Part shown: one piece after another, positions 1 to 7,615 of the stretch
Layout: the number at the start of each line of letters is the position of its first letter
How positions within the stretch are numbered: the stretch's first letter is position 1
Assembly (NCBI GenBank): GCA_040902585.1
Contig: JBBDXA010000096.1
Span: 1-34,594 of the forward strand
Direction: 5' to 3'
Source: JBBDXA01 sp040902585
Lineage (GTDB): Bacteria; Planctomycetota; Phycisphaerae; Phycisphaerales; Phycisphaeraceae
DNA length: 34,594 nt
Translations under genes and position numbers: made by a program
Notes under the pieces: model-generated
Seen by the model: only the letters and a program-made list of their open reading frames with translations
Told to the model about the DNA's origin: nothing
Database searches by the model: none

Positions 1-371
1 ACGATGGCGGAGTCGTAACCGGCCTTCTTCAGAATCGAAGGGAGCATCACCGCGACTTTGGCGAGGTAGCCCCAGTTGTCCTTTTCGTAGGTGCGGACCA
101 CGCCGGGCACGCCCACGAGATCGGGATATCGCCCGCTGAGCAGGGCAGCCCGCGTCGGCGAGCAGACGTTGCAGTTGGCGTAAAAGGAATCGAGGCGCAT
201 GCCCGAGGCGATGAGCTTGTCGATGTGCGGCGTCTTCAGATCGGTCGCGCCGTAGGAAGAGAGGTCGCCGTAGCCTTGATCGTCAGAAAGAATGATGACG
301 ATGTTGGGCGGGGCGGCGAAGGCTGATGAAGCGAAGAGAAGTGCGAGGAGAAGGAAGGAGAAGAGACGCAT
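1..371 (-). CDS. Secreted sulfatase, 5' part only (cut by window edge)
   Basis: The first 123 codons of an arylsulfatase-type hydrolase read out of the left edge of the window. The ATG at 371 is preceded by a GGAG ribosome site and followed by a hydrophobic signal peptide (about residues 1-19, ending AFA). Next come the N-terminal metal-binding aspartates of the alkaline-phosphatase fold (SDDQGYGD, residues 29-36) and the active-site signature C-S-P-T-R (Cys70), the cysteine converted to formylglycine by the maturation enzyme. Family members hydrolyse sulfate esters, often of polysaccharides, outside the cytoplasm. Planctomycetes carry many sulfatase genes. The substrate cannot be judged from this fragment and the C-terminal half lies outside the window. 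Confidence 0.93.
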   Translation of the reverse strand, partial: MRLFSFLLLALLFASSAFAAPPNIVIILSDDQGYGDLSSYGATDLKTPHIDKLIASGMRLDSFYANCNVCSPTRAALLSGRYPDLVGVPGVVRTYEKDNWGYLAKVAVMLPSILKKAGYDSAI

Positions 372-410
372 GGGTTGCTCCGGGATCATGGTGTCGTGCG
401 CAGCAGGTCA

Positions 411-456
411 TCCTCATGGGCAAGCTGCGCGGACTGCGATTGCCCATGCCACCAAG
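411..456 (-). repeat. REP-like palindrome, family 1, copy A
   Basis: A diverged copy of the family-1 palindrome, read on the minus strand. A GGTGGCATGGGCAA arm on the minus strand is matched by TTGCCCAT at its other end. It sits upstream of the sulfatase start, unlike most other copies, which lie at gene 3' ends. Confidence 0.6.
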
Positions 457-540
457 AATAATCCATACCACCCGTAACGGGGCGTGACGCCGCACTCACA
501 CCTGCGCCGGGCGTGCCCATCTTCTGTGGCGGGCACCATA

Positions 541-580
541 GGGTGCCATGGGTAAGCGAGGTCTGCCGAGCTTACCCGTG
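541..580 (+). repeat. REP-like palindrome, family 1, copy B
   Basis: Head GGGTGCCATG, then hairpin arms GGGTAAGC and GCTTACCC, then tail GTG. The head, arms and order match the copies flanking the RAYT gene at 16.9-17.6 kb. It faces copy C at 609-649 in inverted orientation, a two-unit arrangement like enterobacterial BIMEs. Confidence 0.8.
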
Positions 581-608
581 CTGTGCGCCGAGCGCAGAGG
601 GTGATCCA

Positions 609-649
609 CACGGGCAAGCTCCGAAGACTCCGCTTGCCCATGGCACCCC
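609..649 (-). repeat. REP-like palindrome, family 1, copy C
   Basis: Inverted partner of copy B, about 28 nt away. Its arms are GGGCAAGC and GCTTGCCC. Relative to copy B (GGGTAAGC/GCTTACCC) both arms change together, so the hairpin is kept. It ends 24 nt from the stop of the GAF-SpoIIE phosphatase. Confidence 0.8.
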
Positions 650-673
650 AAATGATCATGCCACATAATAGGG

Positions 674-1957
674 TCACGCCCCCTGCGCTGAACGCTTGAT
701 GATCAGCCCGGTGATGTCATCCATCTGCTCAGCGCCCGCGGCGAAGTCGTGCAGGTCCGCCAGCAGTGCGTTCATCACGTGCTGCGGTGATTTCCCACAA
801 TGCCGACAGACCGCTTCGCCCACGCGGTCTTTGCCGAACTGCGTGCCCGCCGGGTTCTGGTATTCGTAGATGCCGTCGGTCAGCAGCACCAGCATGTCGC
901 CCGGCGCCATCGAGATGGGCTGAACCGAGTCCATCGGCGGATCTTCCATCACGCCCATCGGCAGCGTGGTGGCATCCAGCCAGTCGCATTGGCTCTCGGC
1001 AGCGCGGTAGTGCAGCAGCGGCGCCTGGCCGCCGGAGACGTAAGCGACTTCATGCTTCAGCGGATCGAGCACGCCCAGAAAGGCGGTGACGAAGCGGTCC
1101 GAAGACAGGTCTTGCGAAAGCTGACCGTTGATGTGCTGAAAAAGGTTTTCGAGTTTCGCGCCCAGGCGCACGCCGATGCGCAGCATGGCGCGGACCTGGG
1201 TGACGCTCAGGGCCGGGCCCACGCCGTGACCGGTCGCATCCGCCAGGAGCATCATCAGACCCGAGGGCAGGTTGTAGGCCGGGGGCAGCGGGACGACATC
1301 GAAAATATCGCCTCCGGTTTTCTCAGCAGGCTCGCTGAAACTCGCCAGGTCGTAACCGGGACAGGTGGGCAGCGTCTGGGGCAGCACGCCCATCTGAATT
1401 CTCCGCGCCACATCGAGCTCGCGTTCGAGCTTGAGCATTTCGACGCGGTTCGCATGCAGCTTCACGCGCTGAATCGCCGAGGCCGCCTGACTGGCGATGA
1501 GCTCAGCCATCGACTCGTCTTGAAGATCGAACTGTCCGGACTCGGAATTCAGGAGCTGCATCACGCCGACGAGTTCATTATCGACGCCCACCAGCGGCAC
1601 CGTGATCAAACAGCGCGTGCGGTAACCGGTCTTGCGATCGATCTCCTGGTTGAACCGCGGGTCGGCGTAACAGTCCGGCACATTCACCACTTCGCGGGTG
1701 CGGGCACATTCGCCGGCAATGCCTTTGTCGATGCCGAAGCGGATTTCCTGCACGCCGTGGGCGACGACGGTGTAGAGCTCCTTGCTTTTGTTGTCGTAGA
1801 GGAAGACGCTGCCGCGGTCGGCATGGAGAATCTCCCTGCCGGCGTCGATGATCTGCGTGAGCAGGTCGTGCAGGTCGAAGGGATGCGATAGCTGCCGGGC
1901 GACTTCGAGCATCCGCCGCAGTGCTGCCGCTTCGTCTTGGGTCTCATGTAAGCTCAT
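674..1957 (-). CDS. GAF-domain SpoIIE/RsbU-type serine phosphatase
   Basis: 427 residues. Residues about 20-165 form a GAF sensor domain (DLLTQIIDAGREIL, then RGSVFLYD, ending CLITVPLVG). A short helical linker (about 170-190, LKLERELDVARRIQ) leads to a PP2C/SpoIIE catalytic domain. The metal-binding acidic positions are visible as TGGDIFDV, LLADATGHG and, near the C-terminus, MDDITGLII. Proteins of this layout dephosphorylate anti-sigma-factor antagonists in partner-switching pathways. No antagonist or anti-sigma kinase gene adjoins it, so its partner is unknown. The start has no clear Shine-Dalgarno. A possible promoter on the minus strand (TTGAAA, 17 nt, GATAGG, between 1969 and 1997) would give only a very short leader. 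Confidence 0.93.
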   Translation of the reverse strand: MSLHETQDEAAALRRMLEVARQLSHPFDLHDLLTQIIDAGREILHADRGSVFLYDNKSKELYTVVAHGVQEIRFGIDKGIAGECARTREVVNVPDCYADPRFNQEIDRKTGYRTRCLITVPLVGVDNELVGVMQLLNSESGQFDLQDESMAELIASQAASAIQRVKLHANRVEMLKLERELDVARRIQMGVLPQTLPTCPGYDLASFSEPAEKTGGDIFDVVPLPPAYNLPSGLMMLLADATGHGVGPALSVTQVRAMLRIGVRLGAKLENLFQHINGQLSQDLSSDRFVTAFLGVLDPLKHEVAYVSGGQAPLLHYRAAESQCDWLDATTLPMGVMEDPPMDSVQPISMAPGDMLVLLTDGIYEYQNPAGTQFGKDRVGEAVCRHCGKSPQHVMNALLADLHDFAAGAEQMDDITGLIIKRSAQGA

Positions 1958-2167
1958 TACCGACAGGCCCTATCATCGTACCCGCAATATCTTTCAATTC
2001 GACTGTTTGGCTCCCCTCCCATTCGGGGAGGGGCTCAGGGAGGGTCGGGCGAGCAGAGTCCGTTGACCACCGATGAATCGAGCGCGTGCTGGACCCTATA
2101 TGGCCGGCCCTCGCCCAGCCCGTCCTTGGGACGAAGGGGAGTTCAAACAATTCCGTGCCGGAAGCCC

Positions 2168-2196
2168 TTGTGAAGGACCGAGACATTTAGTATAAT
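2168..2196 (+). promoter_or_regulatory. Sigma70-type promoter with no downstream gene on its strand
   Basis: TTGTGA (2168-2173), a 17-nt spacer and a consensus TATAAT (2191-2196). Transcription would start near 2203 and run through hairpins at 2243-2272 and 2504-2525. The next gene (2620-3588) is on the opposite strand, so the promoter would make either a non-coding RNA or an antisense transcript. Chance occurrence cannot be excluded. Confidence 0.5.
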
Positions 2197-2335
2197 GTAC
2201 GGCTATCATGTCCCGGCCGCGATCGTTTCGCCCGGCCGCATCGGTCACTCCAAAGCTCTCGCTGGGGTGACCCTCGCGATCCATCTGCCCATGCTCGTGC
2301 ATGTTCCGCCCCGTTCAACCTGCCAGCGTTGGCTA

Positions 2336-2368
2336 GTAGCCACGAGGTAGCCACGGGGTAGCCATTCT
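2336..2368 (+). repeat. Three phased 11-bp direct repeats (GTAGCCAC..)
   Basis: Units GTAGCCACGAG (2336-2346), GTAGCCACGGG (2347-2357) and GTAGCCATTCT (2358-2368) abut without gaps. Inverted forms ATGGCTACC (near 2401) and GGTAGCCAT (near 2427) follow within 70 nt. Eleven bases is about one helical turn, so a protein could bind all units on one face. The role is unknown. Confidence 0.6.
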
Positions 2369-2619
2369 GGAAAGTGTTTCAAATGCAGCACTTAAATTCA
2401 AATGGCTACCAGGGGGTAGGGGGTATGGTAGCCATGTGTCTACCACGGGGAAACCCTTGATTGCTTCGTAGGTGCCACATCGAAATGACGAACTCATCAC
2501 TGGCGGGCCCGACAGGATGGGCCCGAGATGCGGGTGATCGTCCCCTTCAATGCCTCCTTTCCCGCATTCCAGATCGCAATATGAGAAATCGCCCACTCAT
2601 CTCGCGGCACGAAGCCGGC

Positions 2620-3588
2620 TCACACCGCCACCAGCGACGCCAGCGCAATGCACACCGTACACGTCACAGCGCAGAACACGGTGGACCAGAACACGCAGTC
2701 GGCTGCGAGTTCCGCATCGCCTTCCAGTTCGAGCGTGATGAGCAGGACGTTCACCGCGGCCGGTCCTGCGGCGGAGATCACCAACTGCACCCCCGGCCAG
2801 GGCCACATGCCCATCGCGATCACCAGCGGCCAGGTCACCAGCGGCATGACGATCAACTGGATCGCCGCGACCGGCAGCACCACCTTCCACCGCGGCCAGC
2901 GGGCGCTCTTCACCAGCTGCGCCCCCAGCGTGAGGAGCATGATCGGCACCGTCGCATCGGTGAGCATGTGCAGGGGAAAGGCTGCGACTTTCGGCAAAGC
3001 GATGTGGTTGTCGCGCAGGATGAACGCCAGCGCGATGGCGTAGATCATCGGCAGCTTGAAGTAGCCCAGCGCCCCGCGCCAGCCGCGGCCCTTGGACAGC
3101 GAGATGACGATGTATCCGAAACACCAGAGCACGAGGTTGCTGATGAGCACGCACAGGGCCTGCACCGCGACGCCGTCGGCCGGCTTCATGCCGGGGAACA
3201 TCATCACCGCGTCCTTCGCGTCGCCGTCGCCGTACAGAAGCTGCGCGACGGGGATGCCGAAGTTGCCCGCGTTGACCACGACCGCGCCCATGATGATGGC
3301 CGAGACTTCAGGCCCCGGCACGCGCAGGCGACGGAGGATGAGGTACATGATGCCGGCGACGAGGATCATCGGCAGCAGCAGAGCGCCGGCGATGCCGAAG
3401 ATCTGCTCCCACGTCAGATCGCTTTCGTACACCTTCACAAAGAGAAACGAAGGCACCAGCAGCCAGACGGTGACTTTGGTGAGCGTGATGATGTCCAGCG
3501 GCTTGAACTTCTGCAGGAGCGAGCCGAGGCCCACCAACAGGAGCACGGGCAGGACGACGTCGGTGAAGATGGCGAGGAAGTTTCCCAC
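2620..3588 (-). CDS. AEC-family (auxin efflux carrier-like) transporter
   Basis: 322 residues, almost entirely hydrophobic, with about ten membrane segments in two halves around a short polar middle (near residues 165-175, SLSKGRGWRG). The first half has the VVVNAGNFGIPVA stretch typical of the bacterial AEC/permease group, and the second half mirrors it with TDATVPIMLLTLGAQL. Family members export or import small organic acids and similar solutes across the inner membrane; the substrate here is not predictable. The gene is isolated from recognisable pathway genes. A long plus-strand open frame opposite it (2461-3609) is a high-GC shadow, because only the minus-strand product shows membrane topology and family motifs. 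Confidence 0.9.
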   Translation of the reverse strand: MGNFLAIFTDVVLPVLLLVGLGSLLQKFKPLDIITLTKVTVWLLVPSFLFVKVYESDLTWEQIFGIAGALLLPMILVAGIMYLILRRLRVPGPEVSAIIMGAVVVNAGNFGIPVAQLLYGDGDAKDAVMMFPGMKPADGVAVQALCVLISNLVLWCFGYIVISLSKGRGWRGALGYFKLPMIYAIALAFILRDNHIALPKVAAFPLHMLTDATVPIMLLTLGAQLVKSARWPRWKVVLPVAAIQLIVMPLVTWPLVIAMGMWPWPGVQLVISAAGPAAVNVLLITLELEGDAELAADCVFWSTVFCAVTCTVCIALASLVAV

Positions 3589-3639
3589 GAAGGTGGGGAT
3601 TGTAAGTGAAGGCCGAGGCGCAAGCGCGCTGCCCGCGCG

Positions 3640-4074
3640 TCAGCCCTGCATGATCTGGTAACGATGTTTCTGGCCGAGCATGCAGACGACATTGCCGGGG
3701 CGATCGACGATGAGGGCGAATAGATCGAGGATGTCGCGGCCGAGGATGCTCATCTCCAGGAGGTCAGGCGACAGGCAGACGGCCAGCGGTGCGCGGAAGG
3801 TGACGTGGAGGCCATCGTCACGTCGCAGCCGCAGCGTTGCGCCGACGATTCCGGACTCGATGGAACTGCCGACTCCGCCGAGCGGATGATCGGGAGGATC
3901 GGCAACCATGCCGAGTTGTCGAAAGGTGCGATCGTTGATGAGCGTTCGATCCGCCCCGGTGTCGATGAGGAACTCGTCCTCAACCCATTGATCGCTCGCT
4001 GACAGCAGTTCGGCGGTCATGATCGGCCGGACATCACCGTACGTGTCTTCAAACCATTGTCCGTTGAATCGCAT
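3640..4074 (-). CDS. Retropepsin-like aspartic protease
   Basis: 144 residues. The catalytic signature IDTGADRTLI (Asp38) of single-lobe retroviral-type aspartic proteases lies after a short beta-rich lead, and a second hydrophobic block (MSILGRDILDLFALIVD) matches the ILGRDILD flap/C-terminal region of bacterial retropepsin-like proteins. Such proteins act as dimers, since each chain carries one catalytic Asp. The ATG at 4074 was chosen because it lies inside the end of the upstream DUF5678 gene, a 26-nt overlap suggesting translational coupling; starting further upstream would add a run without family features. No signal peptide is visible, so the protein is probably cytoplasmic. Its target is unknown. 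Confidence 0.85.
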   Translation of the reverse strand: MRFNGQWFEDTYGDVRPIMTAELLSASDQWVEDEFLIDTGADRTLINDRTFRQLGMVADPPDHPLGGVGSSIESGIVGATLRLRRDDGLHVTFRAPLAVCLSPDLLEMSILGRDILDLFALIVDRPGNVVCMLGQKHRYQIMQG

Positions 4075-4375
4075 AGATGAATAACCGCCGCTGTCGCGGA
4101 ACGTACGTTGAGTAAATGCCGGTCGCGCGAGGAAAGGTCGTGTCAATCAACGCGAACAATTCCTCGGTGGTTGCTGCAACGAAAAGCTTTTCATTGGCGA
4201 CCGCAACGTACTTCCCCTTGTGCTGATCGACGATCTCTCTTTGATGTGAATGGTACCACTCCCGGTTGCGATCATACGCCGCGCGCAGCTCATCCGCCTG
4301 CCGGATCTCCTCCGGGTCCGTCACCTCGGTGATGACGATCGGCTCTCGCTTGATGGGGGGAATGGCTCGGATCAT
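4049..4375 (-). CDS. DUF5678-like small protein, paired with the retropepsin gene
   Basis: 108 residues, no signal peptide or membrane segment. The middle (about residues 48-75, DQHKGKYVAVANEKLFVAA then TEELFALI) fits the DUF5678 pattern of a short strand-rich stretch ending in a helix. A charged helical N-terminus precedes it. The gene overlaps the retropepsin-like gene by 26 nt on the same strand, and such pairs occur together in bacteria, which suggests a joint function, perhaps substrate and protease. The ATG has no Shine-Dalgarno, while a perfect TATAAT (minus strand, 4389-4384) lies only 8 nt upstream, so the mRNA may be leaderless. Confidence 0.75.
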   Translation of the reverse strand: MIRAIPPIKREPIVITEVTDPEEIRQADELRAAYDRNREWYHSHQREIVDQHKGKYVAVANEKLFVAATTEELFALIDTTFPRATGIYSTYVPRQRRLFIYAIQRTMV

Positions 4376-4383
4376 GGCATTTC

Positions 4384-4389
4384 ATTATA
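4384..4389 (-). promoter_or_regulatory. -10 box of a probably leaderless promoter
   Basis: TATAAT on the minus strand, 8 nt upstream of the ATG at 4375. No good -35 hexamer is visible at 16-18 nt. The position predicts a transcript that begins at or within one or two bases of the start codon, consistent with the absent ribosome site. Confidence 0.45.
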
Positions 4390-4526
4390 CCCCGCGACTC
4401 CGATTGCTCATTCTCGATTTGCTTACATCCGGATTGCCTGTTCAATACACCACCTCCCCTAACCCGCACAACCCTTCCAGTCGATACCATTAGAGGGGAC
4501 ACTCCGTCCCGGCAAGGCGAACGATC

Positions 4527-5930
4527 ATGCGTCACTACGATCTGGCAGTTATCGGTACCGGGCCCGCCGGGCAGAAGGCCGCGATTCAGGCCGCCAAGCT
4601 CGGCAAGCGCGTCGCCATCCTCGAGAAGGAAGGCGTCGTCGGCGGCGCCCAGGTCAACACCGGCACGCTCCCGTCCAAGGCCATGCGCGAAGCGGCCCTG
4701 CATCTGACCGGCTCCAACCGTCGCGGCCTGTTCGGCCACCATGCCCGCGTCAAACGACACGTCCTCATCAGCGATCTCATCAGCGTCAGCTCGCAGGTCA
4801 GCCAGCACGAGTGGGATGTCATCGGCGATGCCTTCGAACGCAACGGCGTCGATCTCATCTGGGGCACCGCCCACTTCGAAGGCCCCAACCTCCTGCACAT
4901 CGCCCGCGGCCACGAAAACGAACTCATCACCGCCGACCACTTCGTCATCTGCGTCGGCACCCGCCCCGCGCGACCCGAAAGCATTCCCTTCAACGACAAC
5001 AACATCTTCTGCTCCGATTCGCTCCTGCGCATGGAAGCGCTGCCCAAGTCGATGATCATCGTCGGCGGCGGCGTCATCGGCACCGAGTATGCCTGCATCA
5101 TGTCGCTCTTGGGCGTCCGCGTCACCCTGGTGGAAGGCCGGGATCAGGTGCTCGGTTTCCTTGACCGCGAGATCGCCGAGGCCTTTCAATATTTCCTGCG
5201 CCAGCGCGGCATCACGCTTCGCCTCGGCGAGAAGGTTGACGCCATCGAAGTGCTTCAGCCGGTCAACGGCGAAGGCTTGCTCGTGCAGGCCACGCTCGAA
5301 TCGGGCAAACATCTCAAGGCCCAGACGCTGCTCTTCTGCGTCGGGCGGCAGGGCGTTTGCAAGCAACTGGGTTTGGAGAACGTCGGCCTGGAGTTTGATG
5401 ATCGCGAACGCCTGACGGTGAATGAAAACTATCAGACCTCGGTGCCGCACGTGTATGCCGCGGGCGATGTGATCGGCTTCCCCGCGCTGGCGTCGACGGC
5501 GATGGAGCAGGGCCGGCTCGCGGTGTGTCACATGTTCGGCGCGCCGACGAAGTCCATGCCCGAGCTTTACCCGCTGGGCATCTACTCCGTGCCTGAAATC
5601 TCGATGGTCGGCAAGACGGGAAAGCAGCTCACCGATGAAGGCATTCCTTACGAGGCCGGCATCGCGACGTACAAGGAAATCGCCCGCGGCCAACTGCTGG
5701 GCGATGACACCGGCATGCTCAAGCTGCTGATCCACGAACAGGATCACCGCATCCTGGGCATCCACGCCATCGGCACGCAGGCGACGGAGTTGATCCACAT
5801 CGGCCAGGCCGTGATGGCGCTGGGCGGCACGGTGGAGTACTTCGTGAACAACGTCTTCAACTTCCCGACGCTGGCGGAGGCGTATAAGATCGCGGCGCTG
5901 AACGGGCTGAATAAACTTCAACACGTCTGA
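4527..5930 (+). CDS. sthA: Si-specific (soluble) NAD(P)+ transhydrogenase, SthA
   Basis: 467 residues of the class I pyridine nucleotide-disulfide oxidoreductase fold. The FAD dinucleotide motif is GTGPAGQKAA (about residues 10-19), the NAD(P) motif is VGGGVIGTEYA (about 178-188), the second FAD contact is YAAGDVIG (about 310-317), and the dimerisation domain ends in LAEAYKIAALNGLNKL. The enzyme moves hydride between NADPH and NAD+ in the cytosol and balances the two pools. The region that holds the redox cysteines in lipoamide dehydrogenases reads AQVNTGTLPSK here, with no cysteine, so disulfide chemistry is ruled out and the transhydrogenase call is favoured. A weak AAGG ribosome site precedes the ATG. 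The gene stands alone and converges on the PQQ-protein gene. Confidence 0.92.
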   Translation: MRHYDLAVIGTGPAGQKAAIQAAKLGKRVAILEKEGVVGGAQVNTGTLPSKAMREAALHLTGSNRRGLFGHHARVKRHVLISDLISVSSQVSQHEWDVIGDAFERNGVDLIWGTAHFEGPNLLHIARGHENELITADHFVICVGTRPARPESIPFNDNNIFCSDSLLRMEALPKSMIIVGGGVIGTEYACIMSLLGVRVTLVEGRDQVLGFLDREIAEAFQYFLRQRGITLRLGEKVDAIEVLQPVNGEGLLVQATLESGKHLKAQTLLFCVGRQGVCKQLGLENVGLEFDDRERLTVNENYQTSVPHVYAAGDVIGFPALASTAMEQGRLAVCHMFGAPTKSMPELYPLGIYSVPEISMVGKTGKQLTDEGIPYEAGIATYKEIARGQLLGDDTGMLKLLIHEQDHRILGIHAIGTQATELIHIGQAVMALGGTVEYFVNNVFNFPTLAEAYKIAALNGLNKLQHV

Positions 5931-5946
5931 ACAGCGCGTTGCACGT

Positions 5947-6059
5947 TTAGCGGTCGGGCCGAGTCCGCGAGGCCCACCTGCCGCGACGCACAGAATCAAG
6001 CGATCAACTTCACACTCGACGGCCACAGGTGGGCCTCGCGGACTCGGCCCGACCGCTAA
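5947..6059. repeat. 34-bp perfect inverted repeat between convergent genes
   Basis: Arm 5947-5980 begins TTAGCGGTCGGGCCGAGTCC and arm 6026-6059 is its exact reverse complement, with 45 nt between. It fills the space between the converging ends of sthA (stop 5930) and the PQQ-protein gene (stop 6072). A large hairpin could form in either transcript. There is no T-tract, so it is not a standard terminator; REP/BIME-like behaviour is more likely. The phrase 'gag tccgcga g' also occurs in the repeat pair at 27978-28073. Confidence 0.85.
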
Positions 6060-6071
6060 CCGCCGACACCT

Positions 6072-7451
6072 TCACTTCGCTTCGACACAATACAAATGCT
6101 TCTGCCCGCGAATAAACATCTGCTTGCCCACCAGCGCAGGCGACGCATCGATGCCTTCATCGAGCGTATTCGTCGCCAGCACTTGAAGCTTCGGCCCGTG
6201 CTTGATCACGAGCGTCGTGCCTTCCCGGCTGGTGATGTAAATGCGGTCCTTCGCGGCGACCATCGAAGCGTACATCGAGGACAGCCCCGGCAGGCGGGTT
6301 TCTTCGATCACCTTCTCGCCGGTCTTCGGGTTGGCGGCGATCATGATCGCGTCGCGGGACTTGGTGTAGTAGAGAAGGTCGCCGTAGAGCACGCCGGTCG
6401 AAACATAAGGCCCCGCGTCCGTCCGGTTCCAGACGGCTTTGTCACGCGGCACCACACCCTTGGAATCCAGCGGGATCGCGAACACGGCATAGCCGCGATA
6501 GCCCGTCATGCAGTAGGCGATGCCGTCGCGAACGATCGGCGTCGCGATCGGATTCGTCGCCTGTCCGGGGCATTCCCACAGCGTCGTGCCTGTCGCCAGG
6601 TCGTAGCTGCGCACCGTCGTGCCGTTGGTGATGACCTGCGTCTTGCCTTTGTGCTCGACGATGACGGGCGTGCCCCACGCGGTTGCCTCCTCTCGCCCCG
6701 TCGCCCATTTCACTTCGCCTGTTTTCGCATCGAGCGCGTAGATGGCGCTCTGGCCTTCGTGGTCCCACGCGACGACGAGTGTGTCCTTATGAAGGGCCGG
6801 CGATGCGCCTTCGCCGAAGGCGTTGCGGGTCTGCATGTCGCCCAGGTCGCGCTTCCAGATTTCCTTGCCGGTCATATCGAAGCAGAAGATGCCTTGCGAG
6901 CCGAAGCTGGCGTAGAGGTGTTTGCCATCGGTGATGGGCGAGGCGGAGGCGTGAGTGTTGGTGCCGTGCCCGGATTCGTGGGGCACGGTTTCGATGGCGA
7001 CGCTGCGCCACGCTTCCTTGCCGGTGTTGCGTTCGTAGGCGATGAGAGTGAATTGATACAGCGTCGTGGGCGCGGTGCCGCGGCCGCGGCCGCCCGGGTG
7101 CGGGGGGGCCCCGNNNNNNNNNNGGGGGGGGGGGGGGGGGCGGGGCCGGCCACCGCCGGTGTCCGGCTGGACCCGGCGTTCGCCCGCCTTGTTCGTGTCG
7201 ATCGAAGTCAGCACATACACGCGATCCTCCCACACGATCGGCGACGCGTGCCCCTTGCCCGGCACCGCGATCTTCCACTTGATGTTCTTCGACTCGCTCC
7301 ACTCCAGGGGCGGATCGGCCTGCGGCGCGATGCCATCATTCCCCGGCCCGCGCCACTGGCCCCAGTTGCGCAGCGCCTGTGCGGAGGGTTCAGCGAGGGC
7401 GAGCGTGGTTGTGAAAAAGGTGACAGCGAGGAGCGACAGGAGCATCTTCAT
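6072..7451 (-). CDS. Exported PQQ-like beta-propeller protein (contains assembly gap)
   Basis: About 459 residues with an N-terminal signal peptide (MKMLLSLLAV to ALAEP). The mature part begins with NWGQWRGPGNDG, the standard opening of planctomycete outer-membrane-assembly-like PQQ propellers. Blades are marked by repeats such as GKEIWKRDLG, TGEVKWATG and TGTTLWECPG, ending with QMFIRGQKHLYCVEAK. These are extracytoplasmic eight-bladed propellers, often of unknown ligand, related to BamB and quinoprotein dehydrogenases. Ten Ns (7114-7123) flanked by poly-G interrupt a loop near residue 110. The frame continues on both sides, so the true gene is probably intact and the loop is naturally Gly/Arg-rich. 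The start at 7451 opens the signal peptide. Confidence 0.88.
   Translation of the reverse strand: MKMLLSLLAVTFFTTTLALAEPSAQALRNWGQWRGPGNDGIAPQADPPLEWSESKNIKWKIAVPGKGHASPIVWEDRVYVLTSIDTNKAGERRVQPDTGGGRPRPPPPPXXXXGAPPHPGGRGRGTAPTTLYQFTLIAYERNTGKEAWRSVAIETVPHESGHGTNTHASASPITDGKHLYASFGSQGIFCFDMTGKEIWKRDLGDMQTRNAFGEGASPALHKDTLVVAWDHEGQSAIYALDAKTGEVKWATGREEATAWGTPVIVEHKGKTQVITNGTTVRSYDLATGTTLWECPGQATNPIATPIVRDGIAYCMTGYRGYAVFAIPLDSKGVVPRDKAVWNRTDAGPYVSTGVLYGDLLYYTKSRDAIMIAANPKTGEKVIEETRLPGLSSMYASMVAAKDRIYITSREGTTLVIKHGPKLQVLATNTLDEGIDASPALVGKQMFIRGQKHLYCVEAK
7114..7123. other. Scaffold gap (10 N) flanked by poly-G
   Basis: Ten Ns followed by a run of 17 G and preceded by G/C homopolymers. The flanks look like failed base calls on a GC-rich template. 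The residues translated around the gap should not be trusted. Confidence 0.97.
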
Positions 7452-7559
7452 GTGTGACTCCACCAAGAGAAAGAAAACAGGGGCCGGTACGGGTTTAACC
7501 GGTTCAAGCGGGAAAGTATTGCATGTCGAATGGTGGCGTGATGCTGGCGTCGTCAGTCC

Positions 7560-7605
7560 GGGTGCCATGGGCAAACTCGGCGGACCTCGTTTGCCCATGG
7601 CACCC
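7560..7605 (+). repeat. REP-like palindrome, family 1, copy D (near-perfect)
   Basis: Symmetric form of family 1. It opens GGGTGCCATGGGCAAACT and closes with the matching inverse through to GGCACCC, so both heads are present. It lies 10 nt from the stop codon of the prepilin-type gene (7616). Confidence 0.85.
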
Positions 7606-7615
7606 ATGCGCGACC

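Larger units (their letters stand above)
372..673. other. Non-coding stretch with three REP palindromes
   Basis: No gene is supported here. The 302 bases lie between the sulfatase start and the stop of the phosphatase, both minus strand. They hold three copies of the GGGTGCCATGG-headed palindrome (411-456, 541-580, 609-649). The last copy ends about 24 nt from the phosphatase stop. Small open frames here run through the palindromes and have no family features. Confidence 0.8.
1958..2619. other. Non-coding stretch with plus-strand promoter, hairpins and 11-bp repeats
   Basis: About 660 bases without a convincing gene, between two minus-strand genes. It contains a GC-rich inverted repeat (about 2010-2040), a well-formed plus-strand promoter (2168-2196), a 9-bp hairpin (2243-2272), three phased 11-bp direct repeats (2336-2368) with inverted echoes at about 2401-2435, and a 7-bp hairpin (2504-2525). 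Open frames here run through the repeats and resemble no family I know. Confidence 0.7.

Noticed and set aside
2461..3609. 382-residue open frame antisense to the AEC transporter
   Set aside because: The minus-strand product has membrane topology and family motifs; the plus-strand one is low-complexity His/Arg/Asp.
4290..6026. 578-residue open frame antisense to sthA
   Set aside because: It is a shadow of high-GC codon use opposite a clear SthA gene. The product is rich in Asp, Glu, His and Arg without motifs.
7114..7140. Frameshift or broken PQQ-protein gene
   Set aside because: The frame is the same on both sides of the Ns and both flanks fit the family; the break is an assembly artefact.
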